From the NCBI RefSeq assembly GCF_001243895.1, contig NZ_LN851186.1:2755842-2819841 (forward strand): DNA of 64,000 bases, given 5' to 3'. Positions 15,382 to 24,079 of the stretch are shown piece after piece. This stretch comes from Bacillus testis. GTDB lineage: Bacteria; Bacillota; Bacilli; Bacillales; DSM-1321. The translations under genes and the position numbers were made by a program. Under the pieces are notes generated by a model that saw nothing but the letters and a program-made list of their open reading frames with translations, searched no databases and was not told where the DNA came from. The first letter of the stretch is position 1, and every line of letters begins with the position of its first letter.

Positions 15382-15512
15382 GCCATTTTAACTGGCGCTA
15401 AAACTCCCGCTTCAACAGGACAGCGAAGACAAAAAAGGAAGCGGGAGTTCATGTGCCAGCATGAATCCGATTGGTACTGTTAGGGGACTAATGAGCCCCC
15501 CAGCCATCAAAG
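15382..15512 (+). repeat. Dispersed hairpin repeat, copy R3 (full length)
   Basis: Plus-strand copy starting AACTGGCGCTAAAACTCCCG. The inner arms AACTCCCGCTTC (15402-15413) and GAAGCGGGAGTT (15438-15449) pair perfectly over 12 bp. The outer CTGGCGC and GTGCCAG pair with one G-U. A distal CCGATTGGTACTG segment and a G/C hairpin (AGGGGACTAATGAGCCCCC) follow, ending CATCAAAG. The last bases supply the stop codon of the convergent L,D-transpeptidase gene. Confidence 0.8.
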
Positions 15513-16022
15513 TTTTGGCATAGCCCCATTTTCCTTCGCCAGTTGGACGAAGCTCTTATTCGACATCGTGACAAGTATCTTGGAGTCCAGTGGAATAATT
15601 TCGTATAGCGCCTCAACATCCTTATTATTCATCCGTATGCACCCGTTCGATATGTATTTCCCAATCGACCAAGGAGCATTGGTGCCATGGACGCCATATG
15701 TACGTCCGTCTGTCCCCAGCGCATTGAAGCCGATCCACCTTGACCCAAGGGGATTCCTGGGATCGCCGCCCGGTATATTTTTTTTTCGGTAATAAGGATT
15801 CTTTGCTTTTACTACAATGGTGAATAAGCCTTCCGGAGTTAGCTCATTGCTTTTACCCGTGGCGACATTATACATCCCTATCATTTTCCCGTCCTTGAAA
15901 TAGGCAAGCTTATTATTGGCTTTATTGACAATCACCAATGATGGTTGCTTGATGGGCGCCGCCTGGGCAACAAGCGGAAAGACTAGCAGCAGTATGCATA
16001 TAGCAATAACTCTTTTCAACAC
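15507..16022 (-). CDS. Secreted L,D-transpeptidase (YkuD domain)
   Basis: A 171-residue exported enzyme that could form or edit 3-3 crosslinks in peptidoglycan or spore cortex. A signal peptide covers residues ~1-21 (cleavage after QAA or VAQA). The YkuD catalytic domain carries His112-Gly and the S-N-G-Cys128-I-R-M-N block, with Cys128 as nucleophile. There is no LysM domain, unlike B. subtilis YkuD. It occupies the place of yqjB in B. subtilis order. Its TGA stop lies in the terminal bases of repeat R3, so the C-terminal end may have been set by the repeat's insertion. Confidence 0.88.
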   Translation of the reverse strand: MLKRVIAICILLLVFPLVAQAAPIKQPSLVIVNKANNKLAYFKDGKMIGMYNVATGKSNELTPEGLFTIVVKAKNPYYRKKNIPGGDPRNPLGSRWIGFNALGTDGRTYGVHGTNAPWSIGKYISNGCIRMNNKDVEALYEIIPLDSKILVTMSNKSFVQLAKENGAMPKL

Positions 16023-16051
16023 AATCCCATCCTAAACTGTTTTCATTTAGT

Positions 16052-17038
16052 TTAGGTAACCGCTTCTTTTTTCATGCACCCTTTCTGTCTGGAAAAACCT
16101 TTATAAATGCTTTTTAAAATTAAGTATTTTTCTAATTCCTTTATTAAGCCGATCAAAGCAGCCTGAATGTCAAATTCTTCCCTGGTTGCTGGGAGAGGCA
16201 TCTGCTGTGCCTGTTCCATGAGAGCATCCAGCTTCCTTAAATAAATATGTGATGTATTATATGGGTGGACATGATCGGCAAGCTCTTCGATAAAATCGGC
16301 CAGCACCTGGCTGTACGGCAGCTCTTTCGGCAATACAGCCGCCAAGGGCAGCATTCTTTCCACAATCTCAAACTGTTTTTCACGCATAATGAAATACTGG
16401 TAATAAAGATCATCTTTGCTGGTCACATGGTTTTCAACATCCCTGAACGCCAATATCTTCGCTTCGGAAATGGTATCATTCACCCTCATTAGCTCTTCGC
16501 CGTCCCAATTGCTGCGATTGGTGCGGAGATACAGAGCCATCTTCTTAAAGATAACGGAAAAATCCCCTTCCAGCTGTTGCCTTGCTTTCTTGAGCTTGCC
16601 CTCTACACTCGGCATATACAAATTCATAAGTAAAGCAACAGTGATACCGATAACAAGCAATCCAAGTTCATTCAATAGAAGATGTACAGTCACATGGCCC
16701 GCAGAATAGATGTGGAGGAGAATAACCGAACTGGTCACCACACCTTCCTGCGCTTTGACAGCTACAACCGTCGGAATAAAGAAAAGCAACATCAAGCCAA
16801 TGACTGCCGGATGAAAGGCAATCCCTTCGAAAAAAATCGTGCTGTAAAGCATAGCGATCAAACAAGCCAAGAACCGGCTGAATGCTGCCTGCAATGATTT
16901 CTTCTTCGTGATCTGGATGCACAGTATGGTAATGATCCCGGCGGATGGAAAACTGTTCAAATGACAGAGCTGTGCAATACTGATAGCAATGGCTACCCCA
17001 ATAGCCGTTTTGATGGTTCGATAACCGATCCTAAACAT
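16052..17038 (-). CDS. yqjA: YqjA-like membrane protein (aromatic acid exporter / FUSC-like family)
   Basis: A 328-residue membrane protein. Residues ~10-150 are hydrophobic with about five to six transmembrane helices (for example IKTAIGVAIAISIAQLCHL, VIGLMLLFFIPTVVAV, LGLLVIGITVALLMNLYMP). The remaining ~180 residues form a soluble, helical cytoplasmic domain. This is the layout of the family called aromatic acid exporter member 1 (formerly DUF939), named from distant similarity to AaeB/FUSC pumps; transport by the Bacillus protein is not established to my knowledge. It has the same position as in B. subtilis, between yqiW (brxB) and yqjB. Confidence 0.85.
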   Translation of the reverse strand: MFRIGYRTIKTAIGVAIAISIAQLCHLNSFPSAGIITILCIQITKKKSLQAAFSRFLACLIAMLYSTIFFEGIAFHPAVIGLMLLFFIPTVVAVKAQEGVVTSSVILLHIYSAGHVTVHLLLNELGLLVIGITVALLMNLYMPSVEGKLKKARQQLEGDFSVIFKKMALYLRTNRSNWDGEELMRVNDTISEAKILAFRDVENHVTSKDDLYYQYFIMREKQFEIVERMLPLAAVLPKELPYSQVLADFIEELADHVHPYNTSHIYLRKLDALMEQAQQMPLPATREEFDIQAALIGLIKELEKYLILKSIYKGFSRQKGCMKKEAVT

Positions 17039-17250
17039 AAATACTTGTACCTACTCTCTATAGAAAACCCATGATTTCCATGGATTCGTTATGGACACTT
17101 AACAGTATCGCACCCCGGTCTTTACATTTCAAGGAAATATCTTTCTTTTGAAACTGCCATTATTAACTAGACCCTATGTCTACTTTAAGCATATAGGATG
17201 CTCATCATGATTAGCAAATATTGTATAATAGCAACAAAGGAGGGGGATCA

Positions 17251-17868
17251 ATGGGATCAAGAATCATGCATTATATTATTTCCAGGCAATTAGCAAAAAC
17301 GCTTCCTATCGAAAACAAGGAAACATTTATGATTGGCGGCGTTTCTCCCGATGCAGCCAGGGATAAAGAAATATCGCATTATTACAGGGGAGAGGTTTAC
17401 GATTATACAAGGCATATTGACTTTTCCTCTTTTATCGAAGCCTGCCAAGAAGAAGATAATGAAAGCTATGTCTTAGGATATTACACCCATCTCATTTCAG
17501 ATGATCTATGGCTGAAAGGATTCTATATGCCCTGGCTGCGTAATCGGATTATTGCCGATCGTGCGCTTGCGGAAAAATATCACCGCGACTTCCATCTCTT
17601 GAACGCCAAGCTGGCTGAGCATTATTCATTATCTGCGGGGGAAATTCCATTCAATATCAAAGAACAGGACCTCCCAAGCTTGCCGGAAGTCTCTCCCCAT
17701 GCAGCTAGAGCTTTCCTTTCATACATACAGGAAGATTTGCAGTACAATGAATCTCAATCCCAAAAACCTCTACAAGTATTTACATTTGACCAGATCATCG
17801 GCTATATCGAAACATCGATTGATCAATCCCGGTTATTGCTGCAACGGCATTACGAAGCCAAAAAATAA
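17251..17868 (+). CDS. Zinc-dependent phospholipase C-like hydrolase family protein
   Basis: A 205-residue protein resembling the zinc-dependent phospholipase C / nuclease P1-like superfamily. Visible features are RIMHYIISRQL at the N terminus, FMIGGVSPDAAR (~26-37), then SHYY and YVLGYYTHLISDDLWLKG, whose regularly placed His and Asp residues fit a metal site. There is no signal peptide, so it is probably cytosolic; the substrate is unknown. The frame is open from a TTG at 17221, but AAAGGAGGGGG sits 6 nt before the ATG at 17251 and decides the start. An extended -10 (TTGTATAAT) is close upstream at ~17221, so the leader would be very short. Confidence 0.7.
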   Translation: MGSRIMHYIISRQLAKTLPIENKETFMIGGVSPDAARDKEISHYYRGEVYDYTRHIDFSSFIEACQEEDNESYVLGYYTHLISDDLWLKGFYMPWLRNRIIADRALAEKYHRDFHLLNAKLAEHYSLSAGEIPFNIKEQDLPSLPEVSPHAARAFLSYIQEDLQYNESQSQKPLQVFTFDQIIGYIETSIDQSRLLLQRHYEAKK

Positions 17869-17873
17869 CAAAA

Positions 17874-17908
17874 AAAGCATTCCGCTTTCTTAGAAACGGA
17901 ATGCTTTA
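17874..17908. terminator. Bidirectional terminator between the phospholipase-like gene and brxB
   Basis: Stem AGCATTCCG (17876-17884) / CGGAATGCT (17897-17905), with an A-run to the left and T-rich sequence to the right. The flanking genes converge. Confidence 0.85.
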
Positions 17909-17917
17909 TACATTCTA

Positions 17918-18355
17918 TTATACTTCTTCACAATATCGATCAAAATGCTCCTGAAGCTTGTTGACAACTGAAACAGGGTCATGGCCTTCGATTTCATGTC
18001 TTTCCACCATTGTGCAGATCTTGCCGTCTTTCAACAGCGCAAAAGATGGAGAAGATGGCGGATATTCACCGAAATAGCTTCTTGCTTTTTCTGTCGCTTC
18101 TTTATCCTGCCCGGCAAAGACTGTTACCAATTGGTCAGGTTTACGGTCGTAGTGCACAGCATAAGCAGCTGCTGGGCGGGCAATTCCCCCTGCACAACCG
18201 CATACTGAGTTGACCATTACTAAAGTTGTTCCTTTTTTATTTAATGCTTCATCGACTTCCTCGGGCGAAGTTAATTCTGTATATCCAGCCGCTTTGATTT
18301 CATCGCGTGCCTGTCTGACTACATCATTCATGAAAAAGTTGAAATTCATACTCAT
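17918..18355 (-). CDS. brxB: Bacilliredoxin BrxB (YqiW), BrxA/BrxB family
   Basis: A 145-residue thioredoxin-fold protein of the bacilliredoxin family. It removes bacillithiol from S-bacillithiolated proteins after oxidative stress. The active site is Cys52-Gly-Cys54 in [10 protein letters not shown], the unusual CGC motif of this family. The later [11 protein letters not shown] contains the cis-Pro region of the fold. The length equals the usual 144-145 residues, and its placement between the bkd region and yqjA is the same as yqiW in B. subtilis, which favours BrxB over BrxA (YphP). Confidence 0.93.
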   Translation of the reverse strand: MSMNFNFFMNDVVRQARDEIKAAGYTELTSPEEVDEALNKKGTTLVMVNSVCGCAGGIARPAAAYAVHYDRKPDQLVTVFAGQDKEATEKARSYFGEYPPSSPSFALLKDGKICTMVERHEIEGHDPVSVVNKLQEHFDRYCEEV

Positions 18356-18492
18356 GTTTCATCTCTCCTACTAGTGTGGCATTAGATTCATCATATCAGA
18401 AGAAAAAGGAGATATACAACTGATTAAGATGTTTAAATTTCTCTGAACTGGGAATTATACAGGTACAACTTAGATACCCCGAACTCCCATTC

Positions 18493-18536
18493 AAGGGCCG
18501 GCAAAGATAGCATTGGCTATTTACCAGCCCTTTTTT
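18493..18536 (+). terminator. Plus-strand terminator with no plus-strand gene before it
   Basis: Arms AAGGGCCGGCAAAGATAG (18493-18510) and CTATTTACCAGCCCTT (18517-18532) pair with few mismatches and are followed by TTTTTT. The T-run is only on the plus side, opposite to brxB and meaB, which are both on the minus strand. Confidence 0.65.
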
Positions 18537-18543
18537 CTTGTGT

Positions 18544-19569
18544 TTACTTAAGAGAAGATTTGAACAGATTCAGTGCTTCCTCAACAGCTGTAGAGACTGT
18601 CTGTCCACCCTCCATGACCTTCTGCTCCAGTGTTGGAAGCAGCTCCTTCATCGTTGGATTACTATAAAACCAGTTATTCAAGCGATGTGCGAGCGATTGC
18701 CTCATCCATTCTTTTGTTTGCTGTTTACGGCGATGATCCAAGCTTCCATTGCTGGATCCTTTTTCAAAAAAGCGCAGAACCGCTTTCCATAATTCTTCCA
18801 TTCCTGTCCCGTCAAGCGATGAGCAGGCATATGCTTTTGTTTTCCAGCCTTCAGTAGCAGGCTGAAGAAAATGAAGGATTCTATTATATTCTGCTGTTGC
18901 AGCCTTCGCATTTCTTATATTGTCTCCATCCGCTTTGTTCACGACGATTGCATCAGTCAGTTCCATAATCCCTTTTTTCATTCCCTGCAGTTCATCCCCC
19001 GCACCGGTAATGGCTAAAAGCATAAAGAAATCACTCATCCCGCGGACAATTGCTTCACTTTGCCCGACGCCGACCGTTTCAATCAATACGATATCGTAGC
19101 CTGCAGCTTCGCAAAGAATCATACTTTCCCTTGTTTTTCGGTGCACGCCGCCCAGTGTCCCTTCTGAAGGAGACGGCCTAATGAATGCACCTTCCAATCC
19201 AGAAAGTTTTTCCATCCTCGTTTTATCTCCCAGGATGCTTCCTCCAGTCAATGAAGACGAAGGATCGATAGCAAGCACCGCCACACGATGTCCCTGATTA
19301 CAAAGAGCTGTGCCCAAATATTCAATGAACGTGCTCTTGCCGGCGCCAGGCACCCCCGAAATGCCGATTCTCATGGAGCGTCCGCTGTTAGGCAGACAGC
19401 GCTGCAACAATTCCTGTGCCGGCGCAAAATGATGTGCGGCATTGCTCTCAATCAACGTAATCCCTTTGGCAAGCATCGTACGATTGCCGCCGGTAATGCC
19501 TGCAAAGAGGGCGTCGATATCAATGGCAGACGCCTGTTTCTTCACATAAGTAGGCCGATTTTCTTTCAT
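18544..19569 (-). CDS. meaB: Methylmalonyl-CoA mutase-associated GTPase MeaB
   Basis: A 341-residue G3E-type P-loop GTPase that protects methylmalonyl-CoA mutase from inactivation and gates cofactor loading. Walker A GVPGAGKST is at residues 72-80. Other G-protein elements are AIDPSS, ETVGVGQSE (switch region) and NKADGDN (guanine specificity). The start overlaps the last base of the mutB stop, so translation is coupled. It is the third gene of mutA-mutB-meaB. The length and motifs also fit the ArgK name used in older annotations, but the mutase context settles the role. Confidence 0.93.
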   Translation of the reverse strand: MKENRPTYVKKQASAIDIDALFAGITGGNRTMLAKGITLIESNAAHHFAPAQELLQRCLPNSGRSMRIGISGVPGAGKSTFIEYLGTALCNQGHRVAVLAIDPSSSLTGGSILGDKTRMEKLSGLEGAFIRPSPSEGTLGGVHRKTRESMILCEAAGYDIVLIETVGVGQSEAIVRGMSDFFMLLAITGAGDELQGMKKGIMELTDAIVVNKADGDNIRNAKAATAEYNRILHFLQPATEGWKTKAYACSSLDGTGMEELWKAVLRFFEKGSSNGSLDHRRKQQTKEWMRQSLAHRLNNWFYSNPTMKELLPTLEQKVMEGGQTVSTAVEEALNLFKSSLK

Positions 19570-21737
19570 CAGGATGACACTTCCTCATAACCGAGTGCTT
19601 TATAGATTTCCGCAAGAATTGTTTTGGCTGCGGCCGGGATGACTGTCCCCGGTCCGAAAATAGCTGCCGCACCGTGCTTGCGCAAAAATTCATAATCCTG
19701 CTGCGGCACTACGCCGCCTACGATGACAATAATGTCTTCCCGTCCCCGTTTTTTCAATTCTTCCACCAACTGCGGAAGCAATGTCTTATGCCCGCCTGCA
19801 AGGGAACTCATGCCAACCACATGGACATCGTTTTCAACCGCCTGCCGCGCTGTTTCTTCCGGAGTCTGGAAAAGCGGGCCAATATCAACATCAAACCCAA
19901 GATCCGCATAGGCAGTTGAAACGACCTTCACACCCCTGTCATGCCCGTCCTGTCCCATCTTGGCCATCAGGATGCGCGGACGCCGACCTTCCTGTTCCAA
20001 AAAATCCGTGGTCATTGCCATTACTTCCGCGATTTCCTCCTGTTCATCATAGGCGGAACTATACACGCCGGATATGGAGTGGATGACTGCGCTATGGCGC
20101 CCCGATACTTCCTCGATTGCCGAAGAAATCTCACCCAATGTTGCGCGCACGCGTGCAGCCTGTACAGCTAGGTCCAATAAATTGCCTTCTCCTGTCCTTG
20201 CCGCTTCTGTGAGATTGTCCAAAGCCATCCGAACGCTGGATTCATCACGGGTTTCCTTCAGCACAGATAGCTTCTTCAATTGGCTGTCGCGAACAGCGCT
20301 ATTATCGACCTCAAGAATGTCGAGCTGTTCCTCTTGTTCAAGCCGGTATGCATTGACGCCGACAATCGTTTCCGCTTTGGAGTCGATTTTAGCCTGCCTT
20401 TTGGCGGCCGCTTCCTCGATCCTCATTTTCGGGATGCCGGTTTCAATCGCTTTTGCCATGCCGCCGAGCGATTCGATTTCCTCGATATGCTTCCATGCTT
20501 TCTCCATCAATTCATTCGTCAGGCTTTCGACATAATAGGAACCGCCCCATGGATCAATGACATCTGTAATGCCCGTTTCTTCCTGGAGATACAGTTGGGT
20601 ATTGCGGGCTATGCGCGCTGAGAAGTCCGTAGGCAATGCAATCGCTTCATCCAACGCATTCGTATGCAGCGACTGGGTATGCCCCATTGCGGCTGCATGG
20701 GCTTCTATGAGTGTGCGGGTAATATTATTGAATGGATCCTGTTCAGAAAGGCTCCAGCCCGACGTTTGGGAATGCGTTCTCAACATCGCCGATTTTTCGT
20801 TCTTCGGCTCAAATTGCTGCATGAGCTTCGCCCACAATAGGCGTCCGGCCCTCATTTTGGCAACTTCCATGAAATAATTCATTCCGACTGCCCAGAAAAA
20901 GGACAGGCGGGGAGCAAAAGAATCGATCGGTATGCCGGCTTTTAGTCCTGTACGGACGTATTCAAGCCCATCTGCAAGCGTATAGGCCAACTCGATATCC
21001 GCAGGAGCGCCCGCTTCCTGCATATGGTAGCCAGATATTGATATACTGTTGAATTTAGGCATATGCTTCGATGTATAGCTGAAAATATCCGCAATAATCC
21101 TCATGCTCATTTCCGGGGGATAGATATACGTATTGCGAACCATGTATTCTTTTAAAATATCATTCTGGATCGTACCGGCTAATTGCTCAGGGCTGACTCC
21201 CTGTTCTTCGGCTGTAACTATATAAAAAGCCATAATGGGAAGGACTGCTCCATTCATTGTCATGCTGACGCTCATGACATCAAGGGGAATCTCATTAAAT
21301 AACTGTTTCATGTCCATTACTGAATCAATAGCAACGCCGGCCTTTCCGACATCGCTGACAACACGGGGATGATCCGAATCGTAGCCGCGGTGTGTAGCCA
21401 AATCAAAGGCAACTGATAATCCCTTTTGTCCCATTGCCAGATTCCGCCGATAAAAAGCATTCGATTCTTCCGCTGTCGAGAAACCGGCATATTGACGCAC
21501 CGTCCATGGACGGTTTACGTACATAGTCGGATAAGGCCCGCGTGTATAGGGAGCGAGGCCCGGTATATGGTTTAACTGTTCACTGCCTGCGATATCTCTG
21601 TGATGATAAAGCGGCTTTATGCGTATTTCTTCATTGGTTTCAAATGATGCAAGATTCATTTCATTCATAGTCAACGGGCTTTTACGGTCTGGCCGTTTAA
21701 AATGGATAGACTTTGAGAAAGTATGTCTTTTGCCCAC
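19569..21737 (-). CDS. mutB: Methylmalonyl-CoA mutase, large (catalytic) subunit
   Basis: Adenosylcobalamin-dependent enzyme turning (R)-methylmalonyl-CoA into succinyl-CoA. Its 722 residues comprise a TIM barrel (~45-560) that binds the CoA ester ([20 protein letters not shown] near the start, then [16 protein letters not shown]). A C-terminal cobalamin domain carries the lower-ligand motif in [12 protein letters not shown] (D-G-H-D-R-G, near residue 605). The active-site Tyr-Ala-Gly region is intact. It lies 1 bp after mutA and overlaps meaB by 1 bp, a tight heterodimer-plus-chaperone operon. All hallmark residues of the active subunit are present. Confidence 0.96.
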   Translation of the reverse strand: MGKRHTFSKSIHFKRPDRKSPLTMNEMNLASFETNEEIRIKPLYHHRDIAGSEQLNHIPGLAPYTRGPYPTMYVNRPWTVRQYAGFSTAEESNAFYRRNLAMGQKGLSVAFDLATHRGYDSDHPRVVSDVGKAGVAIDSVMDMKQLFNEIPLDVMSVSMTMNGAVLPIMAFYIVTAEEQGVSPEQLAGTIQNDILKEYMVRNTYIYPPEMSMRIIADIFSYTSKHMPKFNSISISGYHMQEAGAPADIELAYTLADGLEYVRTGLKAGIPIDSFAPRLSFFWAVGMNYFMEVAKMRAGRLLWAKLMQQFEPKNEKSAMLRTHSQTSGWSLSEQDPFNNITRTLIEAHAAAMGHTQSLHTNALDEAIALPTDFSARIARNTQLYLQEETGITDVIDPWGGSYYVESLTNELMEKAWKHIEEIESLGGMAKAIETGIPKMRIEEAAAKRQAKIDSKAETIVGVNAYRLEQEEQLDILEVDNSAVRDSQLKKLSVLKETRDESSVRMALDNLTEAARTGEGNLLDLAVQAARVRATLGEISSAIEEVSGRHSAVIHSISGVYSSAYDEQEEIAEVMAMTTDFLEQEGRRPRILMAKMGQDGHDRGVKVVSTAYADLGFDVDIGPLFQTPEETARQAVENDVHVVGMSSLAGGHKTLLPQLVEELKKRGREDIIVIVGGVVPQQDYEFLRKHGAAAIFGPGTVIPAAAKTILAEIYKALGYEEVSS

Positions 21738-23606
21738 TTACATCACCCCCATTTCCTTCAATAGTTTCCCTGCTACTTCAATCGTATCAGATCCGGCTGC
21801 CATGCATCCGTCCAATCCTGCCGATTGCAGAGCTTCCATGGCACCGCCATCCATTTTTCCGGCCAACAGAAGCCGGACATGTGGATGGTTTTCTTTGATG
21901 GCCTCCACCCATGCAAGCGCTTTTTCTTCATATTCGGCATCACTTCCACAGAGAATGAAATGGCTCAAGTTGGACTGTTGGACAAAATCATCGGCTTCTT
22001 TCAGCGTTGCGCATTCCTTCATCGTCCCTTTAATGGCTACAGTAGCTAGCAATTCCTTGCTGAAATCAGCCCGGCCTTTATAGCTTTTCAAAGATCCCAG
22101 GCATATCAACCCTATTTCTGGCGGCTGTCCGGTCCGTTTGGCATAATGGACAGAATGCGAGCGCAGCAACTCATACGGTTCAGCCAGGCGAACTGGTCTG
22201 AGAGCTTCAATCTGCAACTCGCCAAAAGGCATATGGTGGCGCTTTTCGACGGTAGTGGAGTATGTCTCTTGTTCATGAACATCTGCATACACATTGACGC
22301 CAATCAAATGTTGTTTTCTGACGGCGGCATCTTTATTTTTTTGCTCCCGTGTTTTGGCGATCTGCTCTTGAAGCCAGCCTGTTTTCAGCACAGATAAAAT
22401 GCCGCCCCGTTCTTCGATATCAAGGAATAATTCCCAAGCTCGTTCTGCCAGTTCATCGGTCAATCGTTCAATATAAAAAGAACCGCCGGCAGGATCGATT
22501 ACCTTATCCACTTGTGTCTCTTCTTTAAGAAGTAAATGGATATTCCGCGCTAGACGTTCGGAAAAAGCGGAAGGTGGAGCTAGGAATCGATCATAGGGAC
22601 TGACCTCCAAAGATTGCGTTCCGCCAATAACGGCTGCAAATGCCTGATTGGCCGTTCTGAGCACATTGACGTACGGATCGAACATAGTGGCAGTAAACGA
22701 TGATGTTTCGCTATGGATATTCATTTTAAAGCGGCTGGCATCACCGCCGAATTCTGCGCCCATCCAAGACCATAGACGGCGGGCGGCGCGAAGTTTGGCA
22801 ACATTCATAAAAAAGCGGGAATCAATCGCAAATGTAAATACCGCATGCTCTGCAATAAAATCGGCAGATAAGCCATTCCTTGCTGCCTGATGGATATATT
22901 CAGATGCGGTTGCTAGGCCTGCAGCCAATTCCTGGACTGCATGGGCGCCGGCATTATGAAGGACTTCCGTATTAACAGCAATCGTCTTAACACCAGGCAT
23001 AAGAGCCTGCATTTCCTGCAGCGACTTGAACCAGCCATCGAAATAATCGCTCTTCTCATCAAACCCTTTTCCGGCGCTTGCCCCTTGCAGAATCGGATCG
23101 ATTGCCAAATACCCTTCCATATCCGCAAGTTCGCCCATATTCGCTGCCTTCAACTCCGCCAACAAAGGCTCAAGATCACTCACGTCTTTGATAAAAATGT
23201 CATATTTTTTTTCATTGGCAAGCTTCAAAACCCTTACAAATTGCCCTTTAAGTGCACCATTTAACTGTTCCTCGTCGAGAACGATCGTCCGTTGCCCTCT
23301 ATGCTCGGCTTCCTGCAGGGACTGAAGGAAACCTTCCCATGAGTCCCCTGATAAGCGTTGGACCATCTTCCAAGGCTGGACACTGTATGGATTCTCTGTA
23401 ATGCCTCTTGTATAGGGAGCTTCGCCCGGCTGCTCCTCATTGTCTGTTGCCCCCTGCCCATAATAAGGCTTGAGGGTAATCCCTTCGTATGTAGAGGTAT
23501 ATAATTTCTCTAACGGCTTTCCTTTCAAGCTCTTCTCCGCTTTTCTTTCCCAATCCTCCATTGAAACAGATGGGAACACTGCAGCTTTCGTCTCAAGCGT
23601 TTTCAT
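21738..23606 (-). CDS. mutA: Methylmalonyl-CoA mutase, small subunit
   Basis: A 622-residue partner of MutB in the heterodimeric mutase. It keeps the barrel layout (APYTRGITENPYSVQPWKM near residue 65-82; WSWMGAEFGGDASRFKMNIHSETSSF mid-protein, as two parts). It lacks the D-x-H-x-x-G cobalamin motif in its degenerate C-terminal domain, as expected for the non-catalytic chain. It is the first gene of the operon. A cre-like sequence lies 26-39 nt upstream of the start. A G-rich GGGAGG nearly 80 nt upstream is too far away to be its ribosome site, and no strong site is adjacent to the ATG. Confidence 0.95.
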   Translation of the reverse strand: MKTLETKAAVFPSVSMEDWERKAEKSLKGKPLEKLYTSTYEGITLKPYYGQGATDNEEQPGEAPYTRGITENPYSVQPWKMVQRLSGDSWEGFLQSLQEAEHRGQRTIVLDEEQLNGALKGQFVRVLKLANEKKYDIFIKDVSDLEPLLAELKAANMGELADMEGYLAIDPILQGASAGKGFDEKSDYFDGWFKSLQEMQALMPGVKTIAVNTEVLHNAGAHAVQELAAGLATASEYIHQAARNGLSADFIAEHAVFTFAIDSRFFMNVAKLRAARRLWSWMGAEFGGDASRFKMNIHSETSSFTATMFDPYVNVLRTANQAFAAVIGGTQSLEVSPYDRFLAPPSAFSERLARNIHLLLKEETQVDKVIDPAGGSFYIERLTDELAERAWELFLDIEERGGILSVLKTGWLQEQIAKTREQKNKDAAVRKQHLIGVNVYADVHEQETYSTTVEKRHHMPFGELQIEALRPVRLAEPYELLRSHSVHYAKRTGQPPEIGLICLGSLKSYKGRADFSKELLATVAIKGTMKECATLKEADDFVQQSNLSHFILCGSDAEYEEKALAWVEAIKENHPHVRLLLAGKMDGGAMEALQSAGLDGCMAAGSDTIEVAGKLLKEMGVM

Positions 23607-23631
23607 AAAGCACCGCTTCTATCACATTTTA

Positions 23632-23645
23632 AGATAACGCTTTCA
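23632..23645. promoter_or_regulatory. Putative cre (CcpA site) upstream of mutA-mutB-meaB
   Basis: The minus strand reads TGAAAGCGTTATCT, matching the TGWAANCGNTNWCA consensus at 13 of 14 positions. It is 26 nt from the mutA start, so it would act within the leader or as a roadblock. Confidence 0.6.
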
Positions 23646-23720
23646 TTTATCTGAAAATGGCGAAAGAAGCTTTCACCTCCCTTTGTCTTAAAGTGAAATT
23701 TTGACCGATGGCGTTTTTTT

Positions 23721-23787
23721 ATCATCCCCTACGATCATTCGTTGAACCAATCAGATTCTTTCTGGCGCTTGGCCTCCCGCTTATCTA
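23721..23787 (-). repeat. Dispersed hairpin repeat, copy R4 (truncated)
   Basis: The plus strand shows CGATCATTCGTTGAACCAAT, CAGATTCTTTCTGGCGCTTG and GCCTCCCGCTTAT. This is the 3' half of the element in minus orientation; the partner arm is absent. The G/C hairpin is reduced to ATCATCCCCTACG. Confidence 0.7.
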
Positions 23788-24017
23788 ATCCGCCATCATG
23801 TTTTAAAATGACAATTTTTGCGCCTGTTAAAGCAGGATGAACCTGGAAAACTATAAATCTCTATTGCTTCCATTTTAGTATAGTAATGGGAAAAAGGAAA
23901 GTGGAGAACCCCTCTTTAGCCGAGAAAGGGTTAGATGAACGAAGATACTATGCTAGCGCCACCTTAGGATCTGGACCGGCAAAAGATTGCAATAAAGAAC
24001 TATTAAAAAAACATTTC

Positions 24018-24070
24018 AAAAAGCATGATCACTGCAAATCTACTACATTTTTTGCTGTGACCATGCTTTA
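24018..24070 (-). terminator. Terminator downstream of the siderophore-binding lipoprotein gene
   Basis: Arms AAAGCATGATCAC (24020-24032) and GTGACCATGCTTT (24057-24069) pair with a single mismatch. On the minus strand the stem ends in CTTTTTG, just beyond the lipoprotein stop. Confidence 0.7.
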
Positions 24071-24079
24071 AATTATTTT

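Noticed and set aside
23886-24071. 61-codon plus-strand frame between repeat R4 and the lipoprotein gene
   Set aside because: No ribosome site, and its end overlaps the minus-strand terminator stem. Likely chance.
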